Notes under the pieces: model-generated
The model's input: the letters and a program-made list of their open reading frames with translations, nothing else
What the model was told of the DNA's origin: nothing
Databases searched by the model: none
In this document: positions 57,501 through 64,000 of the stretch, in pieces
How the letters are laid out: each line of letters starts with the position of its first letter
How positions within the stretch are numbered: the stretch's first letter is position 1
Assembly: GCA_034005165.1 (NCBI GenBank)
Contig: JAVEVE010000006.1
Span: 50,184 to 114,183 of the forward strand
Reading direction: 5' to 3'
DNA length: 64,000 bases
DNA from: UBA1573 sp034005165
GTDB lineage: Bacteria > Pseudomonadota > Alphaproteobacteria > Micavibrionales > Micavibrionaceae
Made by a program: the position numbers and the translations under genes

Positions 57501-60041
57501 ATGTCCGCATCAAATGTTGTAATTGTTGAGTCTCCGGCAAAGGCCAAGACGATAAATAAATATCTGGGCAAGGACTATTATGTTCTGGCATCTTTTGGTC
57601 ACGTCCGAGATTTGGTTGCCAAAGATGGGGCTGTTAATCCCGATGATGACTTTGACATGCGCTGGGAATTATCTGATCGCGCTGACAAAACCATCAGAGA
57701 TATTTCTGCAGCGGTTAAATCTGCCGACACTGTTTACCTCTGCACTGACCCTGATCGTGAGGGAGAAGCTATTTCATGGCATATACAACAGATACTGGAA
57801 GATAAAAAATTACTGACAGGTAAAGAGCTTAAGCGCGTAACATTTAACGAAATCACCAAGAATGCCATTAAGGCTGCGTTTGAAAAACCACGCACTCTCG
57901 ATAAACCGCTGATTGATGCTTACCTTGCACGCCGTGCCCTCGACTTTTTGGTGGGCTTCACGCTCTCTCCTGTTCTGTGGCGCAAGCTTCCGGGTTCCAA
58001 ATCCGCGGGTCGTGTCCAGTCTGTCGCGCTGCGTCTTATTTGCGAGCGCGAAGCAGAAATTGAGGCGTTTAATGCGCAAGAATATTGGTCAATCCATGCC
58101 CGTATGCAAACAGAAGACGGTGCAACTTTTATGGCGCGCCTTACCCATTTGGCGGGTAACAAGCTCGATAAACTTGATATCGGATCGCAAGCGGATGCCG
58201 AGGCCGCTGTTAAACGTATCCTCAACAAGAAACTCTCTGTTCAAAAAGTTGAAAAGAAACAGGTTCGCCGCAATCCGTATGCGCCGTTTATTACCTCTTC
58301 TCTTCAGATGGAAGCGTCTCGGAAGCTCCGTTTTTCTGCAAGCCAGACGATGCGCTTGGCGCAACAGCTTTATGAAGGTGTTGACATTGGTGGTGAAACC
58401 GTTGGTCTGATTACCTATATGCGTACTGACGGGATTACACTCTCAGATGATGCGATTTCGCAATGTCGTGCACAAATCTCGAGTCATTACGGTCAGAGAT
58501 ATTTGCCTGACTCTCCACGTATATATAAGAGCAAGGCCAAAAATGCTCAGGAAGCGCACGAAGCGATTCGCCCAACTGATTTGTCCCGTCGCCCTGAAGA
58601 GATGCGCCGCTATCTTGATGATCGTCAGGCTGCGCTTTATGAATTGATCTGGAAACGGACTTTGGCTTCCCAGATGGAAAGCGCCGTTCTTGATCAGGTT
58701 GCCGCCGACTTATCTGATGGGACAGATGATGTTGTGCTGCGCGCGACAGGCTCTGTTGTTACGTTTGACGGTTTTCTTACGCTCTATAAGGAAGATGATG
58801 ACGAGGATTCAAATACGGATCCAGAAAATGAAGACAACCGTTTGCTGCCGCCACTTTCCGAAGGCATGGGACTGCGTACACAAGACGTTACGCCAGAACA
58901 ACATTTTACTCAACCTCCTCCACGATATTCGGAAGCATCACTTGTCAAGAAGCTAGAAGAAATGGGGATCGGCCGTCCATCAACATACGCGTCTATCATT
59001 CAGGTTCTTCAAGACCGCAGCTATGTCACACTCGATAAGCGCCGTTTTGTTCCTGAAGATCGAGGTCGCTTGGTCACGACATTCCTCAAGAAATTCTTCG
59101 AAAAATACGTTGATTACGATTTTACAGCAAACCTTGAGGATGAGCTTGATGCCATCTCAAGTGGTCAGGTCATGTGGAAAGAAGCCTTGCGCCAATTCTG
59201 GGCAGGTTTCAAGACCGCGGTCGACGGGACGAAAGACCTGACGATTACAATGGTTCTTGATGAACTGGATGCTGAACTTGGTCCTCACTTCTTCCCTATA
59301 AGCGCTGAAAACCCTGACCCACGCAAATGCCCTGCGTGCGAGAATGGCCGTTTATCCCTCAAAGTCGGGAAATACGGTGCGTTTATCGGATGTTCTAACT
59401 ATCCCGACTGTAAGCATACACGTCCGCTTGTTGTTCAAAGTGGCGAGGCTCTGGACGATGCGAACTCAGGTGCAGCACTTGGAAATGAACCTAAAGTTCT
59501 AGGTAATGATCCGGGTACTGGACGCACTATTACACTCCGCAAAGGACCTTATGGACCTTATGTCCAGATTGATGTTCCGGAAGATAGTGTCGATAAAAAA
59601 GAGAAGCCGAAGCGCCAAGGTGTGCCGCGTAACCTACCGTTGGAACAGGTTACTTTAGAAGCCGCCTTGAAACTTCTTGCCCTCCCGAGATTAGTCGGAC
59701 ATCATCCGGAGACTGGCGAGAAAATCGAAGCAGGTATCGGCCGCTTTGGCCCTTATATTAAATATCAGAGCCGCTTTAAATCCATCCCTAAGGATGAAGA
59801 TGTTTTAACAATCGGTATGAACCGAGCCGTTGAGCTGTGTGCACAAATCGGTGAGAAAAAAGTCCGTCCAGTAAAGAAGGCTTCCGAGAAAAAAACGACG
59901 GCCAAGAAACCTGCTGCTAAAAAAACAGCAGCTAAAAAACCTTCTGCAAAGAAGACGGTCGAGAAAAAAACTGTGGCTAAGAAAACGACAACAGTCAAAA
60001 AATCAACTCCTAAGAAGACAACAAAGAAGGCTGCTGAATAG
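57501..60041 (+). CDS. topA: DNA topoisomerase I
   Basis: A type IA topoisomerase relaxing negative supercoils. The 846-residue protein has the TOPRIM domain (VVIVESPAKAKTINKYLG, YLCTDPDREGEAISWHIQQI), the active-site Y306 in LITYMRTDGITLS, and KNAQEAHEAIRPT. One clear C4 zinc ribbon is present (CPACENG ... CSNYPDCKH, about 610-640), followed by Topo_C-like repeats with GPYGPYVQID and GRFGPYIKYQ. The last 55 residues are an AKKTAAKKP-type Lys/Ala repeat, common in alphaproteobacteria and presumably binding nucleic acid. The stop codon lies inside a strong terminator hairpin. The rnr-type gene often seen downstream is absent. Confidence 0.97.
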   Translation: MSASNVVIVESPAKAKTINKYLGKDYYVLASFGHVRDLVAKDGAVNPDDDFDMRWELSDRADKTIRDISAAVKSADTVYLCTDPDREGEAISWHIQQILEDKKLLTGKELKRVTFNEITKNAIKAAFEKPRTLDKPLIDAYLARRALDFLVGFTLSPVLWRKLPGSKSAGRVQSVALRLICEREAEIEAFNAQEYWSIHARMQTEDGATFMARLTHLAGNKLDKLDIGSQADAEAAVKRILNKKLSVQKVEKKQVRRNPYAPFITSSLQMEASRKLRFSASQTMRLAQQLYEGVDIGGETVGLITYMRTDGITLSDDAISQCRAQISSHYGQRYLPDSPRIYKSKAKNAQEAHEAIRPTDLSRRPEEMRRYLDDRQAALYELIWKRTLASQMESAVLDQVAADLSDGTDDVVLRATGSVVTFDGFLTLYKEDDDEDSNTDPENEDNRLLPPLSEGMGLRTQDVTPEQHFTQPPPRYSEASLVKKLEEMGIGRPSTYASIIQVLQDRSYVTLDKRRFVPEDRGRLVTTFLKKFFEKYVDYDFTANLEDELDAISSGQVMWKEALRQFWAGFKTAVDGTKDLTITMVLDELDAELGPHFFPISAENPDPRKCPACENGRLSLKVGKYGAFIGCSNYPDCKHTRPLVVQSGEALDDANSGAALGNEPKVLGNDPGTGRTITLRKGPYGPYVQIDVPEDSVDKKEKPKRQGVPRNLPLEQVTLEAALKLLALPRLVGHHPETGEKIEAGIGRFGPYIKYQSRFKSIPKDEDVLTIGMNRAVELCAQIGEKKVRPVKKASEKKTTAKKPAAKKTAAKKPSAKKTVEKKTVAKKTTTVKKSTPKKTTKKAAE

Positions 60042-60060
60042 CAGCCTTCTATATATTTTC
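60025..60060 (+). terminator. Terminator hairpin that includes the topA stop codon
   Basis: Perfect 11-bp stem AGAAGGCTGCT / AGCAGCCTTCT with loop GAAT, then a U-rich tract (ATATATTTTC). The TAG stop (60039-60041) spans the loop and right arm, so the left arm is coding sequence for the last residues of topA. It also serves the convergent flagellin gene, though an A-tract on that side is short. Confidence 0.85.
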
Positions 60061-60074
60061 AGCGCTCTTTCTAT

Positions 60075-60911
60075 TTATCTGACCAATTGCAAAACTGATG
60101 ATCTCAATTTATTGGCTTGAGCCTCTGTCGCAATTGATAAATCACTCAGCAGGTTTGAGTTTCCAAAGTTTTTTGATGCCTCACCAATATCGACATCCTG
60201 AATTGCCGATTGTGCTGCGATAACATTTTCTGTACTTGTATCCAGAACCTCTCTCTGCGTCTGGAAGGATGCCTGCGCCGCGCCGACTTGCGACTTAAAA
60301 CTTGCCAGATTGGCAATTGCATTGTCTACCTCCGAAGCTGTGGCTGTCGCCGATGCTTGTGTTGTCAGGGCTGTCGGGCTTGCGCCTGCCGCCCCTGTCA
60401 GGCCAAGGCCAGAAGATGACAGGTCAACTCCGGAGAGATCTGCCGATAGCGTATCTATGCCGCTACTTCCTGATTGAAAACTCGCGTTGAATGTTCCGTC
60501 AATAATGCGCTGACCATTGAATTCTGTCGTGCTGCCGAGATTGTTCAATTCACCCAACAGGCTTTGATATTCCTGATTGATTGCATTTTGTGCCGATGGA
60601 TCAAGTCCGCCCGAATTGGCTTGTGTGGTCAGGGACTTCATGCGATCCAGAATATTTCCTGCCTGTTGCAACGCACCGTCTGCGGTTTGCAGTAGGGCTG
60701 TTCCCTGTACCAGATTTGTTGAAGATTGTTTTAGCGCTGCAACCTCACCGCTCATCACGGCAGATATTGCCAAGCTTGCCGCATCGTCGGAAGCTTTGTT
60801 GATTTTCTTACCACTCGCAAGCGCGTTGCTGTTTTTATTTTGCGTCTTGTCCGCGTGATTGATCGAGGTTGACGATCCTATTCCGGATGTCGCTGAAAAC
60901 ATTGAAACCAT
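60075..60911 (-). CDS. Short flagellin
   Basis: A 278-residue flagellin with the N-terminal D0/D1 region (TQNKNSNALASGKKINKASD, then DDAASLAISAVMSG) and the C-terminal D1/D0 region ending SIATEAQANKLRSSVLQLVR. The middle is short and rich in Ser/Thr/Gly/Ala, with little or no outer domain. The start at 60911 places the DDAA motif about 43 residues in, as usual. Longer in-frame starts (ATG at 60989) give an unlikely N-terminus. No other flagellar gene is close, and topA converges with it across a terminator. Export by the flagellar system is assumed from family. Confidence 0.88.
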   Translation of the reverse strand: MVSMFSATSGIGSSTSINHADKTQNKNSNALASGKKINKASDDAASLAISAVMSGEVAALKQSSTNLVQGTALLQTADGALQQAGNILDRMKSLTTQANSGGLDPSAQNAINQEYQSLLGELNNLGSTTEFNGQRIIDGTFNASFQSGSSGIDTLSADLSGVDLSSSGLGLTGAAGASPTALTTQASATATASEVDNAIANLASFKSQVGAAQASFQTQREVLDTSTENVIAAQSAIQDVDIGEASKNFGNSNLLSDLSIATEAQANKLRSSVLQLVR

Positions 60912-61131
60912 TTCTTGTCCCACCTTATCCAACAATCCTTGCTCTATTCCGAACAGGCTGCTGTTACCGAGAGGCCATTCTGGCTTCATACTTACTCATT
61001 TTCAGAATACCAAAGAGTTCTTTCTAAAGATTTAATAATATTCTCTTGTTTCTCAAATAGTTAGCTTTATTTTTGATTTTTTTTGGAAAATCTTATATAA
61101 CAAGCCAAAATTTTACATAGGATTCATTTTT

Positions 61132-61884
61132 ATGAGTAACATTATTTTTGTTCCAGGCTTGCAAGGCGTCAACCAGATCGCCGAAAATGCCACCCGCTCC
61201 GTCACCTTAGCGCGTGGAGTCAATGAACAGGCTATTTATGATGCCACACATAAAGCGGGATGGGCTTTCCACAAAATCTCCTATCAAACTCCTGAAACTC
61301 CTGCTCCACGTTTATCCGTAATGGAAAAAAGCGTTGCCCAACAAATCTCAGGCATTTTCGACCTGACCCGCGGCCCAAATATTATTGTCGGCAGCAGCGT
61401 TGGATTTGGCGTTGTTGTTGGCGCGATATCCCGATTAAAAAATTCAACCTCCCGTTTCGGATTGATCGGATTCAAGCCAATCCCTGATCCTTTGATGGCA
61501 ATTGAATTCCAATTGAAATCACAAAATTTTCTGGATGTACTTCGCCATGGAATCGTCCCATCTATTCCGATGCCTGTTGAAGGTACCGGAAAAGATTTCT
61601 TTCCATTGACCAAGGAACATATTGACGATTCTGATGCTTTAAGACTTTTATCTGCTCCTCGCTCGGCAGCAGAATTCAATAGCTCTGCAAAAGGAAAAAT
61701 CCGAGACTGCAAGTTGATTTTTGCCCGTCGTGACCATCTGACACGTGCGTTTCTTCTGGCTGATTTCAGAGAGGTTATTCCTTGCCACCGCGCCCGCTCA
61801 ATCATAAAAAGCGGGGATCATTCCACAGATCTGAGCGCGGTTCTGGCAAAAGAAGTGTCCGCAATGATTGCGCGTCTCGGATAA
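61132..61884 (+). CDS. Predicted alpha/beta-hydrolase
   Basis: A 250-residue protein with an alpha/beta-hydrolase pattern. After the strand IIFVPGLQGV, the nucleophile elbow IIVGSSVGFGV gives S89 in G-S-S-V-G. A plausible acid is D201 in FARRDHLTR, and H230 in KSGDHSTDL completes the triad. There is no signal peptide or membrane helix. The specific substrate is unknown. The start is preceded by AGGAT. queH begins immediately after its stop, so the two are co-transcribed. A role in tRNA modification is not implied by the fold. Confidence 0.75.
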   Translation: MSNIIFVPGLQGVNQIAENATRSVTLARGVNEQAIYDATHKAGWAFHKISYQTPETPAPRLSVMEKSVAQQISGIFDLTRGPNIIVGSSVGFGVVVGAISRLKNSTSRFGLIGFKPIPDPLMAIEFQLKSQNFLDVLRHGIVPSIPMPVEGTGKDFFPLTKEHIDDSDALRLLSAPRSAAEFNSSAKGKIRDCKLIFARRDHLTRAFLLADFREVIPCHRARSIIKSGDHSTDLSAVLAKEVSAMIARLG

Positions 61885-61902
61885 TTGGATTATATATCCG
61901 GT

Positions 61903-62589
61903 ATGACAGCTATTCAGACCCCAACTATGGAAGACCGCATGGTATTGCCCCTGCCCGATGAAGCGGGCGGCAAGATGTTGCTTCATTCTTGCTGCGCCCC
62001 CTGTTCGGGCGAGGTGATAGAGGCGATGGCAGCATCGGGTATTGATATTACCATCTACTTCTACAATCCGAATATCCATCCGCGTCAAGAATATGATTTG
62101 CGCAAGGAAGAAAATATCCGTTACGCCGAGAAACTCGGCCTGCCGTTTATTGATGCAGACTATGATTCATCCAACTGGTTCGAGCGTGTGCGCGGCATGG
62201 AATGGGAACCCGAAAAAGGCAAGCGTTGTACTGAGTGTTTTGATATGCGCTTTGAACGCACAGCGTTATATGCATTTGAAAACGGATTTCCGATGTTCAC
62301 ATCCTGCCTCGGGATTTCCCGTTGGAAAGATATGAACCAGATTAACGGATGCGGACACCGCGCTGCTGATCGTTATGAAGGTGTTACCTATTGGGATTAC
62401 AATTGGCGCAAGGGCGGCGGATCAAAACGCATGCTGGATATTTCCAAGCGCGAGCATTTTTATCAGCAGGAATATTGCGGATGTATCTATTCCCTCCGTG
62501 ATACCAACAAATGGCGCATGTCCAAAGGCCGCGAAAAAATAGAACTCGGTGTCCATTACTACGGAACAGACACCGAAAGTCACGGTTAG
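61903..62589 (+). CDS. queH: Epoxyqueuosine reductase QueH
   Basis: QueH (DUF208) reduces epoxyqueuosine to queuosine at the wobble position of tRNAs, functionally replacing QueG. The 228-residue protein has the Fe-S/catalytic cysteine motifs LHSCCAPCS near the N-terminus, GKRCTECFDMRFERTA in the middle and YCGCIYSLRDTN near the C-terminus. FYNPNIHPRQEYDLRKEENI is also conserved. A TTG at 61885, just after the previous stop, is another possible start; the ATG at 61903 is taken as the simplest. It forms a two-gene unit with the upstream hydrolase. No queuosine synthesis genes (queC/D/E/F) are adjacent. Confidence 0.93.
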   Translation: MTAIQTPTMEDRMVLPLPDEAGGKMLLHSCCAPCSGEVIEAMAASGIDITIYFYNPNIHPRQEYDLRKEENIRYAEKLGLPFIDADYDSSNWFERVRGMEWEPEKGKRCTECFDMRFERTALYAFENGFPMFTSCLGISRWKDMNQINGCGHRAADRYEGVTYWDYNWRKGGGSKRMLDISKREHFYQQEYCGCIYSLRDTNKWRMSKGREKIELGVHYYGTDTESHG

Positions 62590-62591
62590 AG

Positions 62592-62617
62592 AAAAAAACC
62601 GGTGCAAAAGCACCGGT
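62592..62617 (-). terminator. Hairpin terminator between queH and NUDIX genes
   Basis: Perfect 8-bp stem ACCGGTGC / GCACCGGT with loop AAAA. On the plus strand it lacks a T-run after the right arm, but the A-run at 62592-62598 gives a U-tract in the minus direction. It therefore fits best as a terminator of the minus-strand NUDIX transcript, 345 bp past that gene's end, and may also stabilise the 3' end of queH mRNA. Confidence 0.65.
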
Positions 62618-62961
62618 AAGATTCGTGGAGTTTATTTGTTATTGGTTACTCTTTTTACACTGTGACGCAATCTTCCGATGGTATGCCTAGCCCAACATTC
62701 CAACGGTTAAAAAAGACGCAGAAGACACAGGTAACTCAATTCCTCTTTTCATCCATACAAGCCCACCAAATCCCGATACTCTCCCCCAGTGACCCGCACC
62801 TGATAACAGCCGGACCACAAGGGATTTAAAGGCTTTCACATCTATTTGCCAGCACACACCGTATTCTTCTTATTTGCTGACATCCTTATATTAGCCAGTG
62901 CTCAAGAATTGTCACATCCGCAAAATGTCGCATCTTCGTTATCCGCATGGCTGGTATTTTG
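62618..62961. other. Non-coding gap between queH and the NUDIX gene
   Basis: Between the terminator hairpin and the NUDIX stop I see no convincing reading frame, tRNA or repeat. The sequence has mixed composition with no strong hairpins. It is the 3' region for both convergent transcripts. A small RNA cannot be excluded. Confidence 0.4.
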
Positions 62962-63426
62962 TTACTTTCTATCCTGTCCGCGATAGATATTGACTGTGGG
63001 CGGATTGGCCCAAGTTCCTTCACGCAGCCAGCGCGGGAAGATGTTCATGGTCTGCAACTCTTCAAGCGAGACAAAGCGGCGATCAACAACGGGGCCGCCC
63101 GTGTCTTTCCAGTCGGCTGTGATCTCGCCCCCGACCACTTCGCAGCGGAAGAAAATATCGACATTGTGGAAGCTGTTGGACTCCAGCACAAATTCCGAGA
63201 CGGCAAAGGCATTGCCGACAGACACGCTCAGTCCTGTTTCCTCGAACACTTCGCGCGCGATACCTGTTTTCAAATCTTCGCCGTAATCCAGACGCCCGCC
63301 CGGTGTGCACCAGAAATCCCCTGCTCCGTCGCCGTTCACAACAAGGAGCTTGTCGTCTTTTACTATCACAGCGCGGACAGAGACGTTTGGCTTGGCGGGT
63401 GGTCGTGGTGGTGGGAGTTCAGTCAT
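62962..63426 (-). CDS. NUDIX hydrolase
   Basis: A 154-residue NUDIX enzyme that hydrolyses a nucleoside diphosphate linked to X. The Nudix box is complete: GGRLDYGEDLKTGIAREVFE followed by ETGL (pattern G-x5-E-x7-R-E-x-x-E-E-x-G). The N-terminal PNVSVRAVIVKDDKLLVV strand and GGPVVDRRFVSLEELQTM are typical. The longer in-frame ORF from 63585 gives an unlikely leader. The ATG at 63426 has GGGG six bases upstream. Its substrate cannot be predicted. It is isolated between two non-coding stretches. Confidence 0.9.
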   Translation of the reverse strand: MTELPPPRPPAKPNVSVRAVIVKDDKLLVVNGDGAGDFWCTPGGRLDYGEDLKTGIAREVFEETGLSVSVGNAFAVSEFVLESNSFHNVDIFFRCEVVGGEITADWKDTGGPVVDRRFVSLEELQTMNIFPRWLREGTWANPPTVNIYRGQDRK

Positions 63427-63787
63427 TTTTTGCCCCGTAAAAATTTTTTGAATGTGAATTTGGTGTAACAGTTTCCCCGCACAGCATATCCACATGAACC
63501 ATGGATGTGGGGGCCGGTGCAGAGTTCCTCCGTAGAGGGCAGTGACCCGATACTGTTCCTGTCGCCGGTTTTTTTCTTTCCCCATCGGAACAATCCGATG
63601 TGTAACAGGGAGTATGCTTTATTCCTGTTTCCCTTTTGATGCAACCTTGGCACCAAATAAAAAAGCAGGCGTGGGCGCCCACAGGCGCTGTTTGCGCGGC
63701 ACTTTTTCAGCCGCCGGATACGTACCGCCTTCAGAATTATCAGGGTTTCTAGAGAAAGTAAAGGATTTTATTCCTAGGTGATTTTGT
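63427..63787. other. Non-coding stretch upstream of the NUDIX gene
   Basis: No reading frame here looks coding. Frames of 70-90 codons exist on both strands (for example 63542-63781 plus and 63619-63846 minus) but overlap each other, have odd composition and lack good ribosome-binding sites. It could contain the NUDIX promoter. Together with the repeat blocks to its right, it gives an unusually long non-coding interval of about 510 bp. Confidence 0.4.
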
Positions 63788-63833
63788 TCATTCACGCGAA
63801 GACGCGAAGAGAACCGCAAAGACCGCGAAGAAT
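63788..63833 (+). repeat. Short Cys-Gly-Ala-type direct repeat: CGCGAAGA / CCGCAAAGA array
   Basis: The segment contains near-repeats of a 9-base unit (ACGCGAAGA, ACGCGAAGA, ACCGCAAAG, ACCGCGAAG). Similar purine-rich GCGAAG / GCAAAG tracts occur in intergenic DNA of many bacteria, from memory of such sequences. It is not coding. Confidence 0.55.
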
Positions 63834-63838
63834 AAGAG

Positions 63839-63929
63839 CCTGTCATCCTGAGCGAAGGTGAAGGAACTCTCTTTTGGTATTTTCAAAGGGAGATTCTTCG
63901 GGTCGTTTCACTCCCCTCAGAATGATAGG
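63839..63929. repeat. Imperfect inverted repeat of the TCATCCTGAGCGAAG type
   Basis: The left arm contains CCTGTCATCCTGAGCGAAGG (63839-63858) and ends GAACTCTC. The right arm contains GAGATTCTTCGGGTCG and ends CCTCAGAATGATAGG (63915-63929). The two can pair over the outer 15 bases with mismatches and inner stretches such as GAGA/TCTC. This motif type (cATCCTGAGcGaAG ... CTTCGct..CTCAGaATGA) recurs as a dispersed intergenic palindrome in many bacterial genomes. The match here is imperfect in the right arm. Confidence 0.6.
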
Positions 63930-63937
63930 GAAAGAAG

Positions 63938-64000
63938 TTACTCATATGCATTCTTGTCGTATAGAGACTTAACTTCATCGTTAAAAATATCAGGCATATT
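63938..64000 (-). CDS. Possible C-terminal end of a CDS crossing the right edge
   Basis: On the minus strand the frame ending in TAA at 63938-63940 reads NMPDIFNDEVKSLYDKNAYE through the right edge. It has no stop and a plausible helical, charged composition. Only 20 residues are visible, so this may be real or chance. Sequence to the right of the window would decide. Confidence 0.3.
   Translation of the reverse strand, partial: NMPDIFNDEVKSLYDKNAYE

Noticed and set aside
63542..63781. 79-codon plus-strand frame and overlapping minus-strand frame right of the NUDIX gene
   Set aside because: Two unrelated frames over the same DNA, odd composition, no ribosome-binding sites and repeat sequence overlapping one end; not coding.
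1..64000. tRNA, rRNA, CRISPR array, insertion sequence or prophage genes
   Set aside because: All intergenic gaps were read; none showed a tRNA-like fold, spaced direct repeats, transposase or phage gene.

Overview
The window looks like chromosomal DNA of an alphaproteobacterium of moderate GC. Pointers are the tandem DUF1476 genes (the zeta inhibitor of the alphaproteobacterial F1Fo-ATPase), the BolA-CGFS glutaredoxin pair, TadE/TadG proteins, and the cell-wall and division gene neighbourhoods. A Rhodospirillales- or Micavibrionales-like lineage is plausible but cannot be fixed from sequence alone. Gene density is high, most genes sit in tight same-strand runs, and TTG and GTG starts recur. 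No tRNA, rRNA, CRISPR array, insertion sequence or prophage was seen.

Layout. 1-8985: glycine cleavage and purine synthesis. purC-purS-gcvT-gcvH-gcvPA run on the minus strand. Two zeta-subunit paralogues, then purQ-DUF1653-purL and a membrane di-iron hydroxylase, run on the plus strand. 9045-10870: bolA-like, grxD and a HI0933 flavoprotein. 10874-16045: the elongasome genes mreC, mreD, mrdA and rodA, interrupted by an opposite-strand orphan gene. 16219-21306: a TadG-like VWA protein with two TadE-like proteins, then a membrane protein paired with a tail-anchored pseudokinase. 21397-24065: glmM-purA. 24164-26144: an exported thioredoxin/NHL protein and a small orphan. 26267-30923: pal-cpoB-tilS and ftsH. 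31110-35427: a SirB1-like protein and a cluster resembling the E. coli yra locus (dolP-like, yraN, rsmI, divergent lpoA-like).

35550-38113: tetR with a ThiE-like gene, then ahpC-ahpD. 38262-39176: oxyR, divergent from ahpC, with a well-formed LysR-type operator between them. 39237-45987: a NodT efflux lipoprotein, trhO, an AMIN-domain lipoprotein, and glycan genes (GT4 transferase, SDR epimerase, WecA-like transferase). 46006-54651: a compact type IVb-pilus/type II-secretion-like operon (response regulator, secretin, an ASH-repeat protein with a poly-Ser tail, ATPase, GspF-type protein, a bitopic protein) with a divergent prepilin peptidase and no visible pilin. 54825-60041: pyrB-plsY-dprA-topA, translationally coupled over its first three genes. 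60075-63426: an isolated short flagellin, an alpha/beta hydrolase with queH, and a NUDIX hydrolase. The right end (63427-64000) is mostly non-coding and carries two repeat-like blocks.

The strongest candidates for undescribed biology are the pseudokinase/membrane-protein pair (18761-21306), the ASH-repeat/poly-Ser component of the pilus-like operon (50117-51676), and the TadE/TadE/TadG-VWA trio without Tad machinery (16219-18617). Most of the rest is core metabolism and envelope biogenesis.
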